Assembly: GCA_019636695.1 (NCBI GenBank)
Contig: JAHBXD010000006.1
Location: 144,454-208,453, forward strand
DNA length: 64,000 nucleotides
Reading direction: 5' to 3'
Source: Phycisphaeraceae bacterium
Lineage (GTDB): Bacteria > Planctomycetota > Phycisphaerae > Phycisphaerales > UBA1924
The notes under the pieces are model-generated. The model did not search any database, was not told where the DNA came from, and saw only the letters and a list, made by a program, of their open reading frames with translations. Below are positions 54,401-62,362 of the stretch, one piece after another. A program made the translations under genes and the position numbers. Within the stretch, counting starts at the first letter, position 1, and every line of letters begins with the position of its first letter.

Positions 54401-55118
54401 GGGTCGCCCCCAGCGAATACACATCCGATCTCGTCGTGCACCGTGCCGCCCCGCGGAACTGCTCCGGCGGCATGTACTGCGGTGTTCCCATCACTACGTT
54501 CACATGCGTTGTGATCGTGTCCCCGACGCGCTCACCAGATGCGATCCCCAGGTCCGCCAGCTTCACCTCGCCCTCGCGAGAGACCAGCACGTTCGCCGGC
54601 TTCAGATCGCGGTGAATCACCTTCTTTGCATGCGCAGCCGCCAGACCCTTGGCCGCCTCCCACGCGATCGTGCATGCCTCGGCCGCATCCAGTTTTCCCT
54701 TGCGCTGAACACGGTCGGCAACACTCTCCCCGTCGACCAACTCCATGATGATGTAGTGCAGGCCATGCGAGTGACGAACGTCAAATACGCGAACCAGATT
54801 TGCCGCGTTCACCTTTGCCGCAAATGCCGCCTCACGCTGGAAGCGATCGACGTGCTCGCTCGACTGGCCCGATGAAATAAGCAACTTGACCGCGACATCG
54901 ATATCCAGGTTCAGGTGATACCCCCGATATACCGACCCCATGCCGCCACGACCCAGTCGCTCGTACAGCACGCACGGCCGGAGCACCCGGTAGCCCTGCA
55001 CCAGCGGAAGACCCGCCAGAAAATCATCCTGCGTCGCCGGTGTCTCCATGCTCATCGCCTGAACGCCGCCTTGGACCTCAGTCGGTACGACCGTTGGCAG
55101 TATATCGGCGCCCGCCAT
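51459..55118 (-). CDS. Transmembrane Ser/Thr kinase with tandem coiled-coil/TPR-like repeats (frameshifted near the C-terminus)
   Basis: 1219 residues in the open frame. Kinase domain ~45-310: LGRGGMGSVYRGYHL, VAVKLLI, HRDLKPANVLVS, ADLGIASG (DFG is DLG) and GTPQYMPPEQF. A Pro-rich linker leads to one transmembrane helix (LALIAGTVILVGGGAVLVA, ~391-409). Long Glu/Arg/Gln-rich helices follow, then two ~373-residue repeat units with Sel1/TPR-like features (FYLGDLY, GDCHARLGQMY, DRAVELGSQRGMLYR). The frame ends abnormally (FFLSRGSGEQA) after an eight-T run at 51487-51494, and the matching sequence continues one frame over to 51032. An FHA protein gene lies just upstream on the same strand. Confidence 0.88.
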   Translation of the reverse strand: MAGADILPTVVPTEVQGGVQAMSMETPATQDDFLAGLPLVQGYRVLRPCVLYERLGRGGMGSVYRGYHLNLDIDVAVKLLISSGQSSEHVDRFQREAAFAAKVNAANLVRVFDVRHSHGLHYIIMELVDGESVADRVQRKGKLDAAEACTIAWEAAKGLAAAHAKKVIHRDLKPANVLVSREGEVKLADLGIASGERVGDTITTHVNVVMGTPQYMPPEQFRGAARCTTRSDVYSLGATLWMMLVGKDPFSGMTYEDIEDELGRVGLEDPRAYRSDIPSEVADLVCRAISRDPQARPEHGEALASELRRVLDGLGGPANLRDLRAGTTTGSRFASPTREVLKKIKTSVEQQIPETLAPGGMPIPVPPPAAGGATAWDRTSTRGSGRGLAGKLALIAGTVILVGGGAVLVAQRLSGSPSGESTLISQQWEERRGLLEEAIKGGDPAAIIEAWKAIDELRGVAPQEKLEARRLASSGYYEAMRLRLEDRLSHRAYEESFELIAQLRRDPLRLLDDAQLRELTERAGSSRRTHYAQELRQAGDALNIERFLEIEQALRGGPNVPRDSQLQNELEQIREAMLQSMQRAIEGARERGEYAAWESLEVQRSRLSPDRYTEAQWQQFHERRFEDALSRGQLDEAERLLREAESQNRDTLEWASQLRERRSQQLESDLAEMLRRLQWEQARRAVEERGGAAGVANIPAKLQEIDEAFFTAFMAQIEVLSERKDWEQAFRLLAEAAESKVNPAECRNRARELVGRYEAQVPDNPVQRTHERGWSVQMRRDVRRVAEAATSPEAAWLYATSQVWYFDREFIIVATNNYDDVHKFLLQAQNVRPMVFFYLGDLYCRRDGPSRANTHEDILNASQLYRVGASRNVGDCHARLGQMYNEPRYKDILGEMHREPLPSFDRAVELGSQRGMLYRATYTYNLLAENPDGYSPRIARQMADDCIKAWRGTHIFYQARVHLMLLYASLPADISKHDLIESGLTASQINSLEEILPILHNALDNSDTNEAIGMIKEIEARNREAPVSSLHRNRQMQQLDSDLAEMLRRLQWEQARRAVEERGAAAGVANIPAKLHEIDEAFFTAFMAQIEVLSERKDWEQAFRLLAEAAESKVNAPACQEQARLLVQQYETHVPDDPVQRTRERGWSAQMRRDVKRVAETVASPEVAWLYATSHVWYNDREYISVATDNFDDVHKFLRQAQNVRPMAFFLSRGSGEQA
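51781..52011 (-). repeat. Direct repeat, downstream copy (within kinase gene)
   Basis: This segment matches 52900-53130 at a constant offset of 1119 bp (373 codons) with about eight to ten mismatches and no gaps. It encodes the coiled-coil start of the second repeat module (DLAEMLRRLQWEQARRAVEE). The offset also holds in the more diverged flanks near 51596. Confidence 0.9.
52900..53130 (-). repeat. Direct repeat, upstream copy (within kinase gene)
   Basis: Partner of 51781-52011, encoding the same stretch of the first repeat module. The near-identity is confined to this ~230-bp core, while flanking parts of the 1119-bp unit are more diverged. That suggests later gene conversion or strong constraint on the core. 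Confidence 0.9.
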
Positions 55119-55261
55119 AGCTTGACCCCCAAGGAGACTTCCTGATTCTCGTGATTCCCCTCAAGAAGTAAGCCCTCAACCCCACCCGCCGGCGCGCAGC
55201 AACCCAGCGGAGGCTCAATGCCGCGTTGCCCGCCAAGCCACTGAGCTATCCGAAGGAGTGT
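55119..55261. other. Kinase-FHA intergenic spacer with GC-rich hairpin potential
   Basis: 143 bp between the FHA gene stop and the kinase start (both minus). On the minus strand it begins with a tRNA-like GATAGCTCAGTGG and contains GCTCA/TGAGC and other GC-rich pairings, but no T-arm or acceptor pairing. It may be a structured leader or an attenuator for the kinase. Confidence 0.35.
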
Positions 55262-56701
55262 TTATGACGCCTCAGCCAGCGACCGGCGAAGATCCTCCAG
55301 ACCACCCTCCGCATCCGTCAGAGCAACCAACGCAGCGACCGCTGCCCCGAACTCGGCCAAGGCATCGGCCCCGCCACGCGGCTCCTGTGCCAACTGGCGT
55401 CCGAGTGCTGCAAAGTGACCGGACAGGCTCGCCTCCATTGTCGATCGCTCTCGCTGTATTTCGTTGCGTTCAACTTCAAAAGTACGCATCTGGTCCTGAT
55501 GCACCCGGGCGGCTTCAGTTCGCTCCGCCTCCAACCCAGCCCGTACCACTCGGGCTTCCTCGACCCGCCTTTCGGCTTGCTCCATCGTTCTCCGGCTCAC
55601 TCCGCGCGCCTTCAGCGCCGCCTCGACACCAGAGGGCACTACGCCCAACTGCAGGCCCACCTCCTGAAGCACCACTCCGGCCCTTTGGGCTGACTGCACG
55701 ACTTCGTCCGAAGGTTCGCCATCCAACTCGCTCCTGAGTGCTTCGAGTGCGTCAACCCCCCCCGCAACAGCTTCTCGCCACACCGAGAGCGCCTGGAGCA
55801 ATCGCTCCCGCTCATACTGCAACTCAACCCGGCATTCTGTGCATTCCTTCTCGACGGCACGAGTGCGAGACTCCGCATTCTCCCTTCGCTGTTTCCAGTC
55901 CGACTCCCATGCTTCCCACGCTCGCAGTTCGTTTTCGTGTTTGCGTTCCGCGTCCTCAAGGCGAGCCTGCAGCAACTGCATCTGTCCTGCGTGTGCTTGG
56001 AGCTGGGCCGCTCCGGGAAGCCCATCCATTGCCGCGGCGTATCCACTCCAAGCCGCCATCCCAAGCGCTGCCGATGCCCGTTCCGCCGCTGCACGCAGAC
56101 CAGGCAACCGGTCCTCGATTTCACGAATCTCTCGCTGAATTTCTCGCCGCGTCTTGATTCGCTCGTACACCTTCGCGACGCGCTTAAAGGGGTTCCACCG
56201 TCGATCATCCTCCGCCTTGGATGCAGATTCCGACCGGCCTTGGCCGGCTTCTGAAACTTGTGGCGCATACACCCCTGGCGCAACGGGGGCAGGGCCGCTT
56301 ACGCCTGCCGCCTTTCCTGACTCTCGACTACTTCGCGCGCCCGCCCCCGAGAGAATCTCAACCGTTGCCACTCCGTCAAATCCCGGAGGACCGAAGCACA
56401 CGACATCTGCGTCATAGAGCCGTCGAGGATAAGCGATGGCTTCACCATTGACGTACGTCCCGTTCGTCGATTTCAGATCTTCGATCCACCACAACCCGTC
56501 TCGCAGCCCGATCCGGGCGTGCCTCCCGCTCGTCATCGTGTATTTGTTCGGGTCGAGCACGACTTCATTGCCCGGTGCGCGACCGAAATACACATTCGGG
56601 AGCGTCAATTCCACACGCTGCCCGTTGACACTCAGACGTATGGAGGCTCCCTGGGGGGTTCCCCAAGCCACTGCCGATGCATCCACCCCTTGCCCGTTCA
56701 T
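55262..56701 (-). CDS. FHA-domain protein with long coiled coil
   Basis: 479 residues. The N-terminal FHA domain (about 20-110) has the phosphothreonine-binding residues: YFGRAPGNEV (Gly-Arg), TSGRHARI (Ser-x-x-His) and KSTNGTYVNGE (Asn-Gly). A Ser/Ala/Pro linker is followed by ~300 residues of charged helix (REIQREIREIEDRLPGLRA; ERKHENELRAWEAWE), a coiled coil without a transmembrane segment. FHA domains bind phosphothreonine peptides, so this is a likely partner or substrate of the Ser/Thr kinase encoded directly downstream. The start ATG 56701 follows GGAGGA by seven bases and overrides the longer frame to 56752. Confidence 0.88.
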   Translation of the reverse strand: MNGQGVDASAVAWGTPQGASIRLSVNGQRVELTLPNVYFGRAPGNEVVLDPNKYTMTSGRHARIGLRDGLWWIEDLKSTNGTYVNGEAIAYPRRLYDADVVCFGPPGFDGVATVEILSGAGARSSRESGKAAGVSGPAPVAPGVYAPQVSEAGQGRSESASKAEDDRRWNPFKRVAKVYERIKTRREIQREIREIEDRLPGLRAAAERASAALGMAAWSGYAAAMDGLPGAAQLQAHAGQMQLLQARLEDAERKHENELRAWEAWESDWKQRRENAESRTRAVEKECTECRVELQYERERLLQALSVWREAVAGGVDALEALRSELDGEPSDEVVQSAQRAGVVLQEVGLQLGVVPSGVEAALKARGVSRRTMEQAERRVEEARVVRAGLEAERTEAARVHQDQMRTFEVERNEIQRERSTMEASLSGHFAALGRQLAQEPRGGADALAEFGAAVAALVALTDAEGGLEDLRRSLAEAS

Positions 56702-56758
56702 CAGCTTTCCTCCCGATCCCGGCGTGCACCGACCGCGAGCGGCATGGTCCATCTGTCG

Positions 56759-57640
56759 ATGAGCCGCCGCGAATCAGAAACCTGCTACCCAGACGCTCAT
56801 AATCTACGCTCTCACCCTGAACTCGGCGCATTCCCCGGCCTTCAGATCGATATGCCCGCTCCAGATCTGCAATCCGGGTTGACTACGCTCCACCTCGGAC
56901 GTGTGGTGCATTACGTCGAAACCTGCACATCGACCCGCGATCTTGCTCCCCTGCTTCTTGCGGATCAGGACCTCCCTCATGGTGCCGTGATCGTGGCCGG
57001 CCGCCAGACCGCCGGACGCGGCACCCCGGGGAAAACCTTTGCTTCAGATACTCCCGAAGGGCTGTGGTGCACGCTCGTGATCGATCGGCCCACTCCTGAA
57101 CCGATTACCCTCCTCGCATCAGTTGCGGTCTGCCGCTGCCTTCGGTCGTTTGGCCTCTTGCCTCATGTGAAATGGCCCAACGACGTCCTGATCGACGGTC
57201 TGAAGATTTCGGGGTGCCTCTCCGAACCGGCTCAGCGTCCTTCTGGCGCCCCGGTGCATCTTCTGAGCATTGGCCTGAACATCCAGCAGGCGACATTCGC
57301 CCAGACTCCCCTTGATGGCATTGCCGTTTCGGTGCGGATGTTGCTGGGCGAGGGCTGCCCAGGCATTCCACGCATTTTTTGTCGGCTGATGTCGATGCTT
57401 GAAGACCTGATTGTGACCTGCCACGATGTCCGCGCTGAGTGGCTCGCCTGCACGGCAATGCTCGGCCGCTGGTACAGGCTGGTCCGCCCAGGGAGCACAA
57501 TCCTGATTGTTCCTGTCGACCTTTCGACCGAGGGGCATCTGATCGTGCAAGATGCGCAAGGCACTCGCCATCGACTCGCCGGCTCCGGCGATCTGGATCT
57601 CAGACCGCACCCACGCCAAGAACCACCTGCTTCGAGATAA
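56759..57640 (+). CDS. birA: Biotin-[acetyl-CoA-carboxylase] ligase
   Basis: 293 residues. The biotin ligase catalytic domain has GRQTAGRGTPGKTFAS (the GRGRxG adenylate loop with Thr-Pro in place of the second Arg), VKWPNDVLIDGLKISG (the active-site Lys in KWPND), and LLSIGLNIQQ. A short C-terminal SH3-like domain follows. There is no N-terminal HTH, so it is a monofunctional ligase that biotinylates carboxylase carrier proteins and not a BirA-type repressor. It diverges from the FHA gene by 57 bp and ends 1 bp before the convergent hotdog gene. ATG 56744 is an alternative start. Confidence 0.9.
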   Translation: MSRRESETCYPDAHNLRSHPELGAFPGLQIDMPAPDLQSGLTTLHLGRVVHYVETCTSTRDLAPLLLADQDLPHGAVIVAGRQTAGRGTPGKTFASDTPEGLWCTLVIDRPTPEPITLLASVAVCRCLRSFGLLPHVKWPNDVLIDGLKISGCLSEPAQRPSGAPVHLLSIGLNIQQATFAQTPLDGIAVSVRMLLGEGCPGIPRIFCRLMSMLEDLIVTCHDVRAEWLACTAMLGRWYRLVRPGSTILIVPVDLSTEGHLIVQDAQGTRHRLAGSGDLDLRPHPRQEPPASR

Positions 57641-57641
57641 T

Positions 57642-58196
57642 TTACCGGCCGCTTGCGCTGTCGGCACGCTCGCCGCGGCTCATAGTCGGACTCACGCCGC
57701 TGGCTCGGAGCAGGGTCTGGAAGGTCTCGCCGAACACGAAGTTGTCCGCCGGGAAATCCAGACCCGACATGTTTTTATCCAGAAAACTGAACATGAGGTC
57801 CACGAATCCCGCGGTTTCGAAAGGTCCGGAAGGATCTGAGGCGTCCCTGACCTCGATGATCGCACTGATCGCCGCTCCCTGTGCCCCTTGGTGGGTTGCC
57901 TTCGCGGTGTATCGAAGCGTTGCCCCCGGCATCGCGTCGCGTGTGAGTTCTGCACGAGAGATCTTCGCGAGCACGATCTTCTCACGGAACCCGTCGGCAA
58001 CACCAAGTAATATTCCTGCCGTCTGTGCCACACCTTCAATAATCAGGGACGCGGGCATGACGGGCATCGCACAACCCGTTTCATCACGCCCGAAATGATC
58101 GAGCAGGTGCTCTTCAGAGAGCGATACATGCTTGACTGCCACGATGTGCGCGCCCGGCAAGACCTCCACGACGCGGTCGATCCAGATCCATCGCAT
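57642..58196 (-). CDS. FabZ-like hotdog protein with degenerate active-site motif
   Basis: 184 residues. Hotdog fold of the 3-hydroxyacyl-ACP dehydratase type: ISLSEEHLLDHF-like VSLSEEHLLDHFG, then a PVMPASLIIEGVAQTAGIL helix where canonical FabZ has H-F-P-G-x-P-V-M-P-G. The His is present in DHF, but the Gly-rich loop is replaced by an eight-residue GRDETGCAM insert and the PG by PA. Dehydratase activity is therefore uncertain; it may bind acyl chains without catalysis. It is the last gene of a three-gene set (hotdog, ACP, this gene). ATG 58196 is 4 bp from the ACP stop. Confidence 0.78.
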   Translation of the reverse strand: MRWIWIDRVVEVLPGAHIVAVKHVSLSEEHLLDHFGRDETGCAMPVMPASLIIEGVAQTAGILLGVADGFREKIVLAKISRAELTRDAMPGATLRYTAKATHQGAQGAAISAIIEVRDASDPSGPFETAGFVDLMFSFLDKNMSGLDFPADNFVFGETFQTLLRASGVSPTMSRGERADSASGR

Positions 58197-58200
58197 GGAC

Positions 58201-58590
58201 TTAGGCCTTCGCTGCGAGTTTGCGTTCGCAGAACCGCACCAGCGCATCCACCGTGAAAATCTCTGCGACTTTCGAGACGTCCGCATCCGCATCCAGAGCG
58301 GAAAAATCGACATGCGGCAGCCGCTGACGCAGCGTTTCAAGCCCCTCGGGCGTGACCTTGCCGTTCTTCACATAGCGATCATCGGACATGACGTTGTCCG
58401 GAAACAACTCGCCCTGGGCAACCTTGAATCCGAAAACCTGTTCGAGCTTGAACACGATGTCCAGGAAATCGATCGATTCGGCTCCTAAATCGCCGTTCAA
58501 AGTCGCCTCGGGGCGAACCTCGTCCTCATCCACCGCAAGAGCGTCTACCAACACCTCGCGAACTTTCTCGAATACCTCTTCACGCGTCAT
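58201..58590 (-). CDS. Acyl carrier protein (long form)
   Basis: 129 residues against about 77 for housekeeping AcpP. The phosphopantetheine Ser is in LGAESIDFLDIVFKLEQVFG (near residue 39), the D-S-L motif in its E-S-I form. A middle insert (residues ~55-100, FPDNVMSDDRYVKNGKVTPEG) separates helix II from the C-terminal helices (ALVRFCERKLAAKA). This longer type is found in planctomycete and other secondary fatty-acid clusters. It should carry acyl intermediates for the two flanking hotdog proteins; no ketosynthase gene is in the window. Confidence 0.88.
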   Translation of the reverse strand: MTREEVFEKVREVLVDALAVDEDEVRPEATLNGDLGAESIDFLDIVFKLEQVFGFKVAQGELFPDNVMSDDRYVKNGKVTPEGLETLRQRLPHVDFSALDADADVSKVAEIFTVDALVRFCERKLAAKA

Positions 58591-58664
58591 GCCGGAGAGC
58601 CCCTGTCGTGCGGCGGATCATCCCGCCCCACGCTTCTGAATACGATCCTACGCCCCCACGATCC

Positions 58665-59072
58665 TCACGCCAACCCTCCCCGCAGCGGACGAAGCCCGAA
58701 TCGCCCTGAAGCCGCCACCACCCCAGGCTCGGGCCGTCCCGCGCCGCAAACATGCCCTTCTCCGCGAAAAGAAAGCCCCTGGTCATCTTGTCCAGACAGC
58801 GTCACCGTCACACGAAGCGTGTCCCCCGGACGCACCAAGTGACCGTATTTCAATGCCCGAACCTCACCGAGCACCCATCGAATTCCCGGTCGATCTCGCA
58901 CGGCCAATCGGCGAGCAGCCTGCACCATGGCTTCGAGCATCAGCACTCCGGGAAGAACCGGGAACCCTTCAAAGTGGTCGCGCAGATACTCCTCGCCCGC
59001 AGTCACGTGCTTCAACGTGACAATTCGCTCAGCGCCGAGATCGACCACCGCATCGACCAGATCGAATCGCAT
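58665..59072 (-). CDS. FabZ/FabA-like 3-hydroxyacyl-ACP dehydratase
   Basis: 135 residues with a hotdog fold. The catalytic motif is close to canonical (YLRDHFEGFPVLPGVLMLEAM, quoted by its core DHFEGFPVLPG), with the His and the central-helix acidic residue (MLEAMVQAA) in place. It would dehydrate 3-hydroxyacyl-ACP to trans-2-enoyl-ACP. It is the first gene of a short cassette with a long ACP and a second, degenerate hotdog protein. It diverges from recO by 62 bp. Confidence 0.85.
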   Translation of the reverse strand: MRFDLVDAVVDLGAERIVTLKHVTAGEEYLRDHFEGFPVLPGVLMLEAMVQAARRLAVRDRPGIRWVLGEVRALKYGHLVRPGDTLRVTVTLSGQDDQGLSFRGEGHVCGAGRPEPGVVAASGRFGLRPLRGGLA

Positions 59073-59134
59073 GGGGCACAGATTAGCCCTTCTGCGATCC
59101 CGCGGCGACCTCGCCCCTCGCGTACCCTCGCGCC

Positions 59135-59884
59135 ATGCCCGCGATCAGGGAAGAAGCCCTCTGCCTCCGCACCTGGGAATGGTCTGAAACGAGCCAGACC
59201 GCGTGCCTCTTTACCGAGGGACGCGGGATTCTCAAAGGACTCGCCAAAGGCTCAAGACGCGAACGCTCCCCCTTCGGAGGTGGGTTCGAACTCCTCACCC
59301 GGGGAGAACTCCTGGCAATTGCCAAGCCGGCGGGGCAGCTTACAACTTTCACCGCCTGGGATCTCATCGAGCCGTTCCGGCCCCTGCGCTCGGCGCTCCC
59401 CGCCTTCTATGCTGGGCTTTATCTCGCTGACGTCACCATGCACATGCTCAGCGAGGCCGACCCGCATCCTGCAGCCTACTCGGCGCTCCTGCTGGCCCTT
59501 CGCTCGCTGAACCAGCCCCTGCACACCATGGCAATCGTTGCCTGGTTCCAGTGGCGACTGCTCGAGGATGCCGGGTACCGTCCAGACCTGCTTCACCTGG
59601 TCGGAACATCGACCCCCACCCCCGACGAGGGCACGTTGATATTCGATCCGACCCGAGGTGGCTTTCTCCTCGATGCTCAATCAGGCCCGAGCCAGCGCCC
59701 CCCGTGGCGTATGAGGGTCGAAACGCTTCAATTCCTGCGAGTTCTTGACTCCTCACTCGCCCCCGAGAACATCCCGAACCCTGCCGACCCCTCGGCCAAC
59801 CGCTCTGCCCGGTTCCTCGCGGCGTGGATTCGGGAAATCACGGGTGTGGATCTTCCGACCTACCCCCCTCTTTTTGGGACTTGA
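59135..59884 (+). CDS. recO: DNA repair protein RecO
   Basis: 249 residues. The N-terminal OB fold (ALCLRTWEWSETSQTACLFTEGRG, quoted by ETSQTACLFTEGRG) is followed by LKGLAKGSRRERSPFGG and a helical domain (SALPAFYAGLYLADVTMHML; YSALLLALRSL). The zinc-binding Cys4 site found in some RecO proteins is absent; the corresponding place reads FDPTRGGFLLD. RecO anneals SSB-coated single strands and helps RecR load RecA in gap repair. Confidence 0.85.
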   Translation: MPAIREEALCLRTWEWSETSQTACLFTEGRGILKGLAKGSRRERSPFGGGFELLTRGELLAIAKPAGQLTTFTAWDLIEPFRPLRSALPAFYAGLYLADVTMHMLSEADPHPAAYSALLLALRSLNQPLHTMAIVAWFQWRLLEDAGYRPDLLHLVGTSTPTPDEGTLIFDPTRGGFLLDAQSGPSQRPPWRMRVETLQFLRVLDSSLAPENIPNPADPSANRSARFLAAWIREITGVDLPTYPPLFGT

Positions 59885-60017
59885 CGCGACCAGCGCCACC
59901 CCCCCAAACCGGCGTGCCTGGGGAGATCCCTCGCTCCTCCGAGCAACCCGGGTCAGCCCGAAACCGATCCCCCCATACTGAAGGGACGGGAAGACCGGAT
60001 GTCCTCGGGGAGAGCGC

Positions 60018-61523
60018 ATGAACGCCCTGCTGCTTGAAACCATCTTGAAATGTCCGAATTTGCCGTCCTTGCCCGCTGTAGCCGCCCGGGTGGTCGAGAT
60101 GACCGCTCAGGAAGACGTCTCCCTCGACGAACTCGCCAAGTGCATCCAGAACGACCAAGGGTTGGCCGTCAAGATTCTCAAGACCGTGAACTCAAGTTTT
60201 TACGGGCTTCGGACCCGATGCGCCACGATTCAACGGGCCATGGTCATGCTGGGCCTCGGCCCGGTGAAGGGCCTTGCTCTCGGATTCTCGCTTGTCCAGG
60301 CCATCGGACAAGACGGTGAGGATTTTGATTACGTCAGTTATTGGCGACGTGCCCTGTTGACCGCTGCCGCGGCCAAACTGATCGCCGATGCCGTTGATCT
60401 CCACGACATCTCCAACGAGGCCTTTCTCGGCGGGCTTTTCCAGGATATCGGGATGCTCGCGATGCACCGTGCCCTTGGTCCTGAGTACCAAGCAGTGATC
60501 CAGCAGGCTCAGGGTGACCACCGCCGACTTGTAAAGTACGAACTGGCCGCTTTCGAACTCCAGCACCCTGACATCGGCGCCATGCTTTGCGCCCGTTGGA
60601 AACTCCCTGACGAGTTGCTCCTCCCCGTGAAATATCACGAGCGTCCGACCGCCTCACCGCCCAAGTGCACCGAGATCGTTCGCGTGGTGACCCTGGGCAA
60701 CTTCATCCACGACGTACTGAGCACCTCGGAGCCGGCCAACCCTCTCCGGCGTGCGTATGCCAAGGGCGCGGAGTGGTTCCGGCTCACACCCGAAACTGTC
60801 GATGGAATTGTTCGCAATGTCTCCGCCGCGATCGGTGAACTCAGCCGACTGTTCAGCCTGGATACCGGCGAGCACCCAGATGCCGAACGGATCCTTGCCG
60901 AGGCGGAATCCCAGATCGGGCGAATTGCCGCGCAAGACTCTCCAGAGGGTGAGTTCATTCGCAACGTCGACCGGCTGACCATCTGTGCTTCGGAAACCGA
61001 TTCGTTGACCGGAGTATTCAACCGAACAGGCTTTGATTCCGTGATGCGGAGTGCCTTCGTCCTCGGGAAATCCCGCTGTGAGCCGGTTTCCGTCGTGCTA
61101 CTCGCGCTCGATGACTTCGCCGAAATTTGCCGAGTCGGACCCGACGAAATCGACGGTGAAATCGCCCTCGGCGTCACCTCGCTTCTCAAGCGTCACTTTG
61201 ACCCGGTCGGGGGAGTCGTCGGACGCCTCGGCCCAGACCTTTTCGGCGTCGTGGCCACGGGAAAACCCCGGGCACAGGTCACCGAGCTTGCCGAGCGGTT
61301 CCGCAAAGACCTCGACTGCCACAGCCAGCAGTGGGTTGTTCCCGACTACCCGGGCAAACTCAGGGTCACGGCCAGTGTCGGCGTGAGCGGCAATGACCAA
61401 TGGAATCCGGGCGGGTTCGTCGCTCCTGAACAACTCCAAGCGGCATCCCTGCGGGCGGCCCAGGCAGCCAAAGTCAGCGGCGGCAATACCGTGAGAACAT
61501 TCATCCCGCGAATGGCGGCATAA
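60018..61523 (+). CDS. HDOD-domain protein with degenerate GGDEF domain
   Basis: 501 residues. The HDOD domain is residues ~10-205 (PSLPAVAARVVEM; NDQGLAVKILKTVNSSFYG; FLGGLFQDIGMLAM; HPDIGAMLCARWKLP). A linker helix leads to a GGDEF-fold domain (~330-495): DSLTGVFNRTGFDSVM is a good start, but the signature loop reads RLGPDLFGVV in place of GGDEF, and the end is the usual VTASVGVS. Diguanylate cyclase activity is unlikely. HDOD proteins act as signalling scaffolds in motility, stress and DNA-damage responses. The ATG follows GGGGAGAGCGC. The target pathway is unknown. Confidence 0.87.
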   Translation: MNALLLETILKCPNLPSLPAVAARVVEMTAQEDVSLDELAKCIQNDQGLAVKILKTVNSSFYGLRTRCATIQRAMVMLGLGPVKGLALGFSLVQAIGQDGEDFDYVSYWRRALLTAAAAKLIADAVDLHDISNEAFLGGLFQDIGMLAMHRALGPEYQAVIQQAQGDHRRLVKYELAAFELQHPDIGAMLCARWKLPDELLLPVKYHERPTASPPKCTEIVRVVTLGNFIHDVLSTSEPANPLRRAYAKGAEWFRLTPETVDGIVRNVSAAIGELSRLFSLDTGEHPDAERILAEAESQIGRIAAQDSPEGEFIRNVDRLTICASETDSLTGVFNRTGFDSVMRSAFVLGKSRCEPVSVVLLALDDFAEICRVGPDEIDGEIALGVTSLLKRHFDPVGGVVGRLGPDLFGVVATGKPRAQVTELAERFRKDLDCHSQQWVVPDYPGKLRVTASVGVSGNDQWNPGGFVAPEQLQAASLRAAQAAKVSGGNTVRTFIPRMAA

Positions 61524-61591
61524 CGCACCCTCACGTCGGCATCTGCATGGCTACACTTTCGGTACGAACGAGCCTGTAGTGTGGGGTGCTG

Positions 61592-62353
61592 ATGTCCGTC
61601 ACGATGCAACTGCTTCGCGTGTTCAGGGTTGACCAGCAGATTCGGGGGCTTCAAAGCCGCCTCAAGACAGCACAGCGGTTTCTGGATACCCAGGAGCGGC
61701 AACTCAACGACTTGTCCACCCGACACGCATCCCTTCAAAGCCAGATACGCCAGCTCAGCGCCTCGGCAGCCAATATCGAAGGCGAAGCAAATCAACTACA
61801 ACTCCGTATAGACTCGCTTCGCGAGAAAATGAACACCTCGCGCACGAACAAGGAATACCAGGCCCTGCTCGTCGAGGTCAACACTCTCAAAATCGACAAA
61901 GGCAAACTCGACGAAGAGGCACTCGGCCTCATGGCCAAGATCGAGGAACTTCGGGCTGAAGCGGCTCAACTCGAATCCCAGATGTCCGAGCGAAAGGGCA
62001 TTCGCTCGGTCGCCGCCACCGAACGCGATCAGCGCTCGGGCGAAATTCAAGACCGACTGACCGAACTTCAAAAACAGCGAGAGGCCATCGTCGCTCAGGT
62101 TCCCGCCGACGCGCTCGCGCTCTATAACGAACGCCTGCGAAAATTCGGCGACAATGATGAAGGCGTCATGGCCGCCATCGAACTGCACGATGTCCGCAGG
62201 CACGAGTTCACGTGCAGCGCATGCCAGACCCACCTGCCCGTGCAGACCCTCAACGCCCTGCTCAAAGGCTCGCTCACGCGGTGCGCTTCGTGCCAGGTCA
62301 TTCTGTACATCGAAGAGGCCGACGCCGAACGCCTCTCCGCTAAGCAGAAATAA
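61592..62353 (+). CDS. Coiled-coil protein with C-terminal zinc ribbon (zf-RING_7 / CT398-like)
   Basis: 253 residues. The first ~190 are continuous heptad-rich helix (DQQIRGLQSRLKTAQRFLD; IDSLREKMNTSRTNKEYQALL). The C-terminal ~60 residues carry two Cys pairs: CSACQTHLP and CASCQVILY. The NKEYQAL motif and C4 ribbon define a conserved family whose Chlamydia member (CT398) interacts with RNA polymerase sigma-54 and secretion components. Function here is unknown. ATG 61592 follows GTGGGG; a GTG two codons upstream (61586) is possible. Confidence 0.88.
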   Translation: MSVTMQLLRVFRVDQQIRGLQSRLKTAQRFLDTQERQLNDLSTRHASLQSQIRQLSASAANIEGEANQLQLRIDSLREKMNTSRTNKEYQALLVEVNTLKIDKGKLDEEALGLMAKIEELRAEAAQLESQMSERKGIRSVAATERDQRSGEIQDRLTELQKQREAIVAQVPADALALYNERLRKFGDNDEGVMAAIELHDVRRHEFTCSACQTHLPVQTLNALLKGSLTRCASCQVILYIEEADAERLSAKQK

Positions 62354-62362
62354 CCCGCCCCC

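Noticed and set aside
55150..55261. tRNA-like sequence on the minus strand (GATAGCTCAGTGG)
   Set aside because: The D-arm-like string is present, but no GTTCGAA-type T-loop, anticodon stem or pairing acceptor ends could be found.
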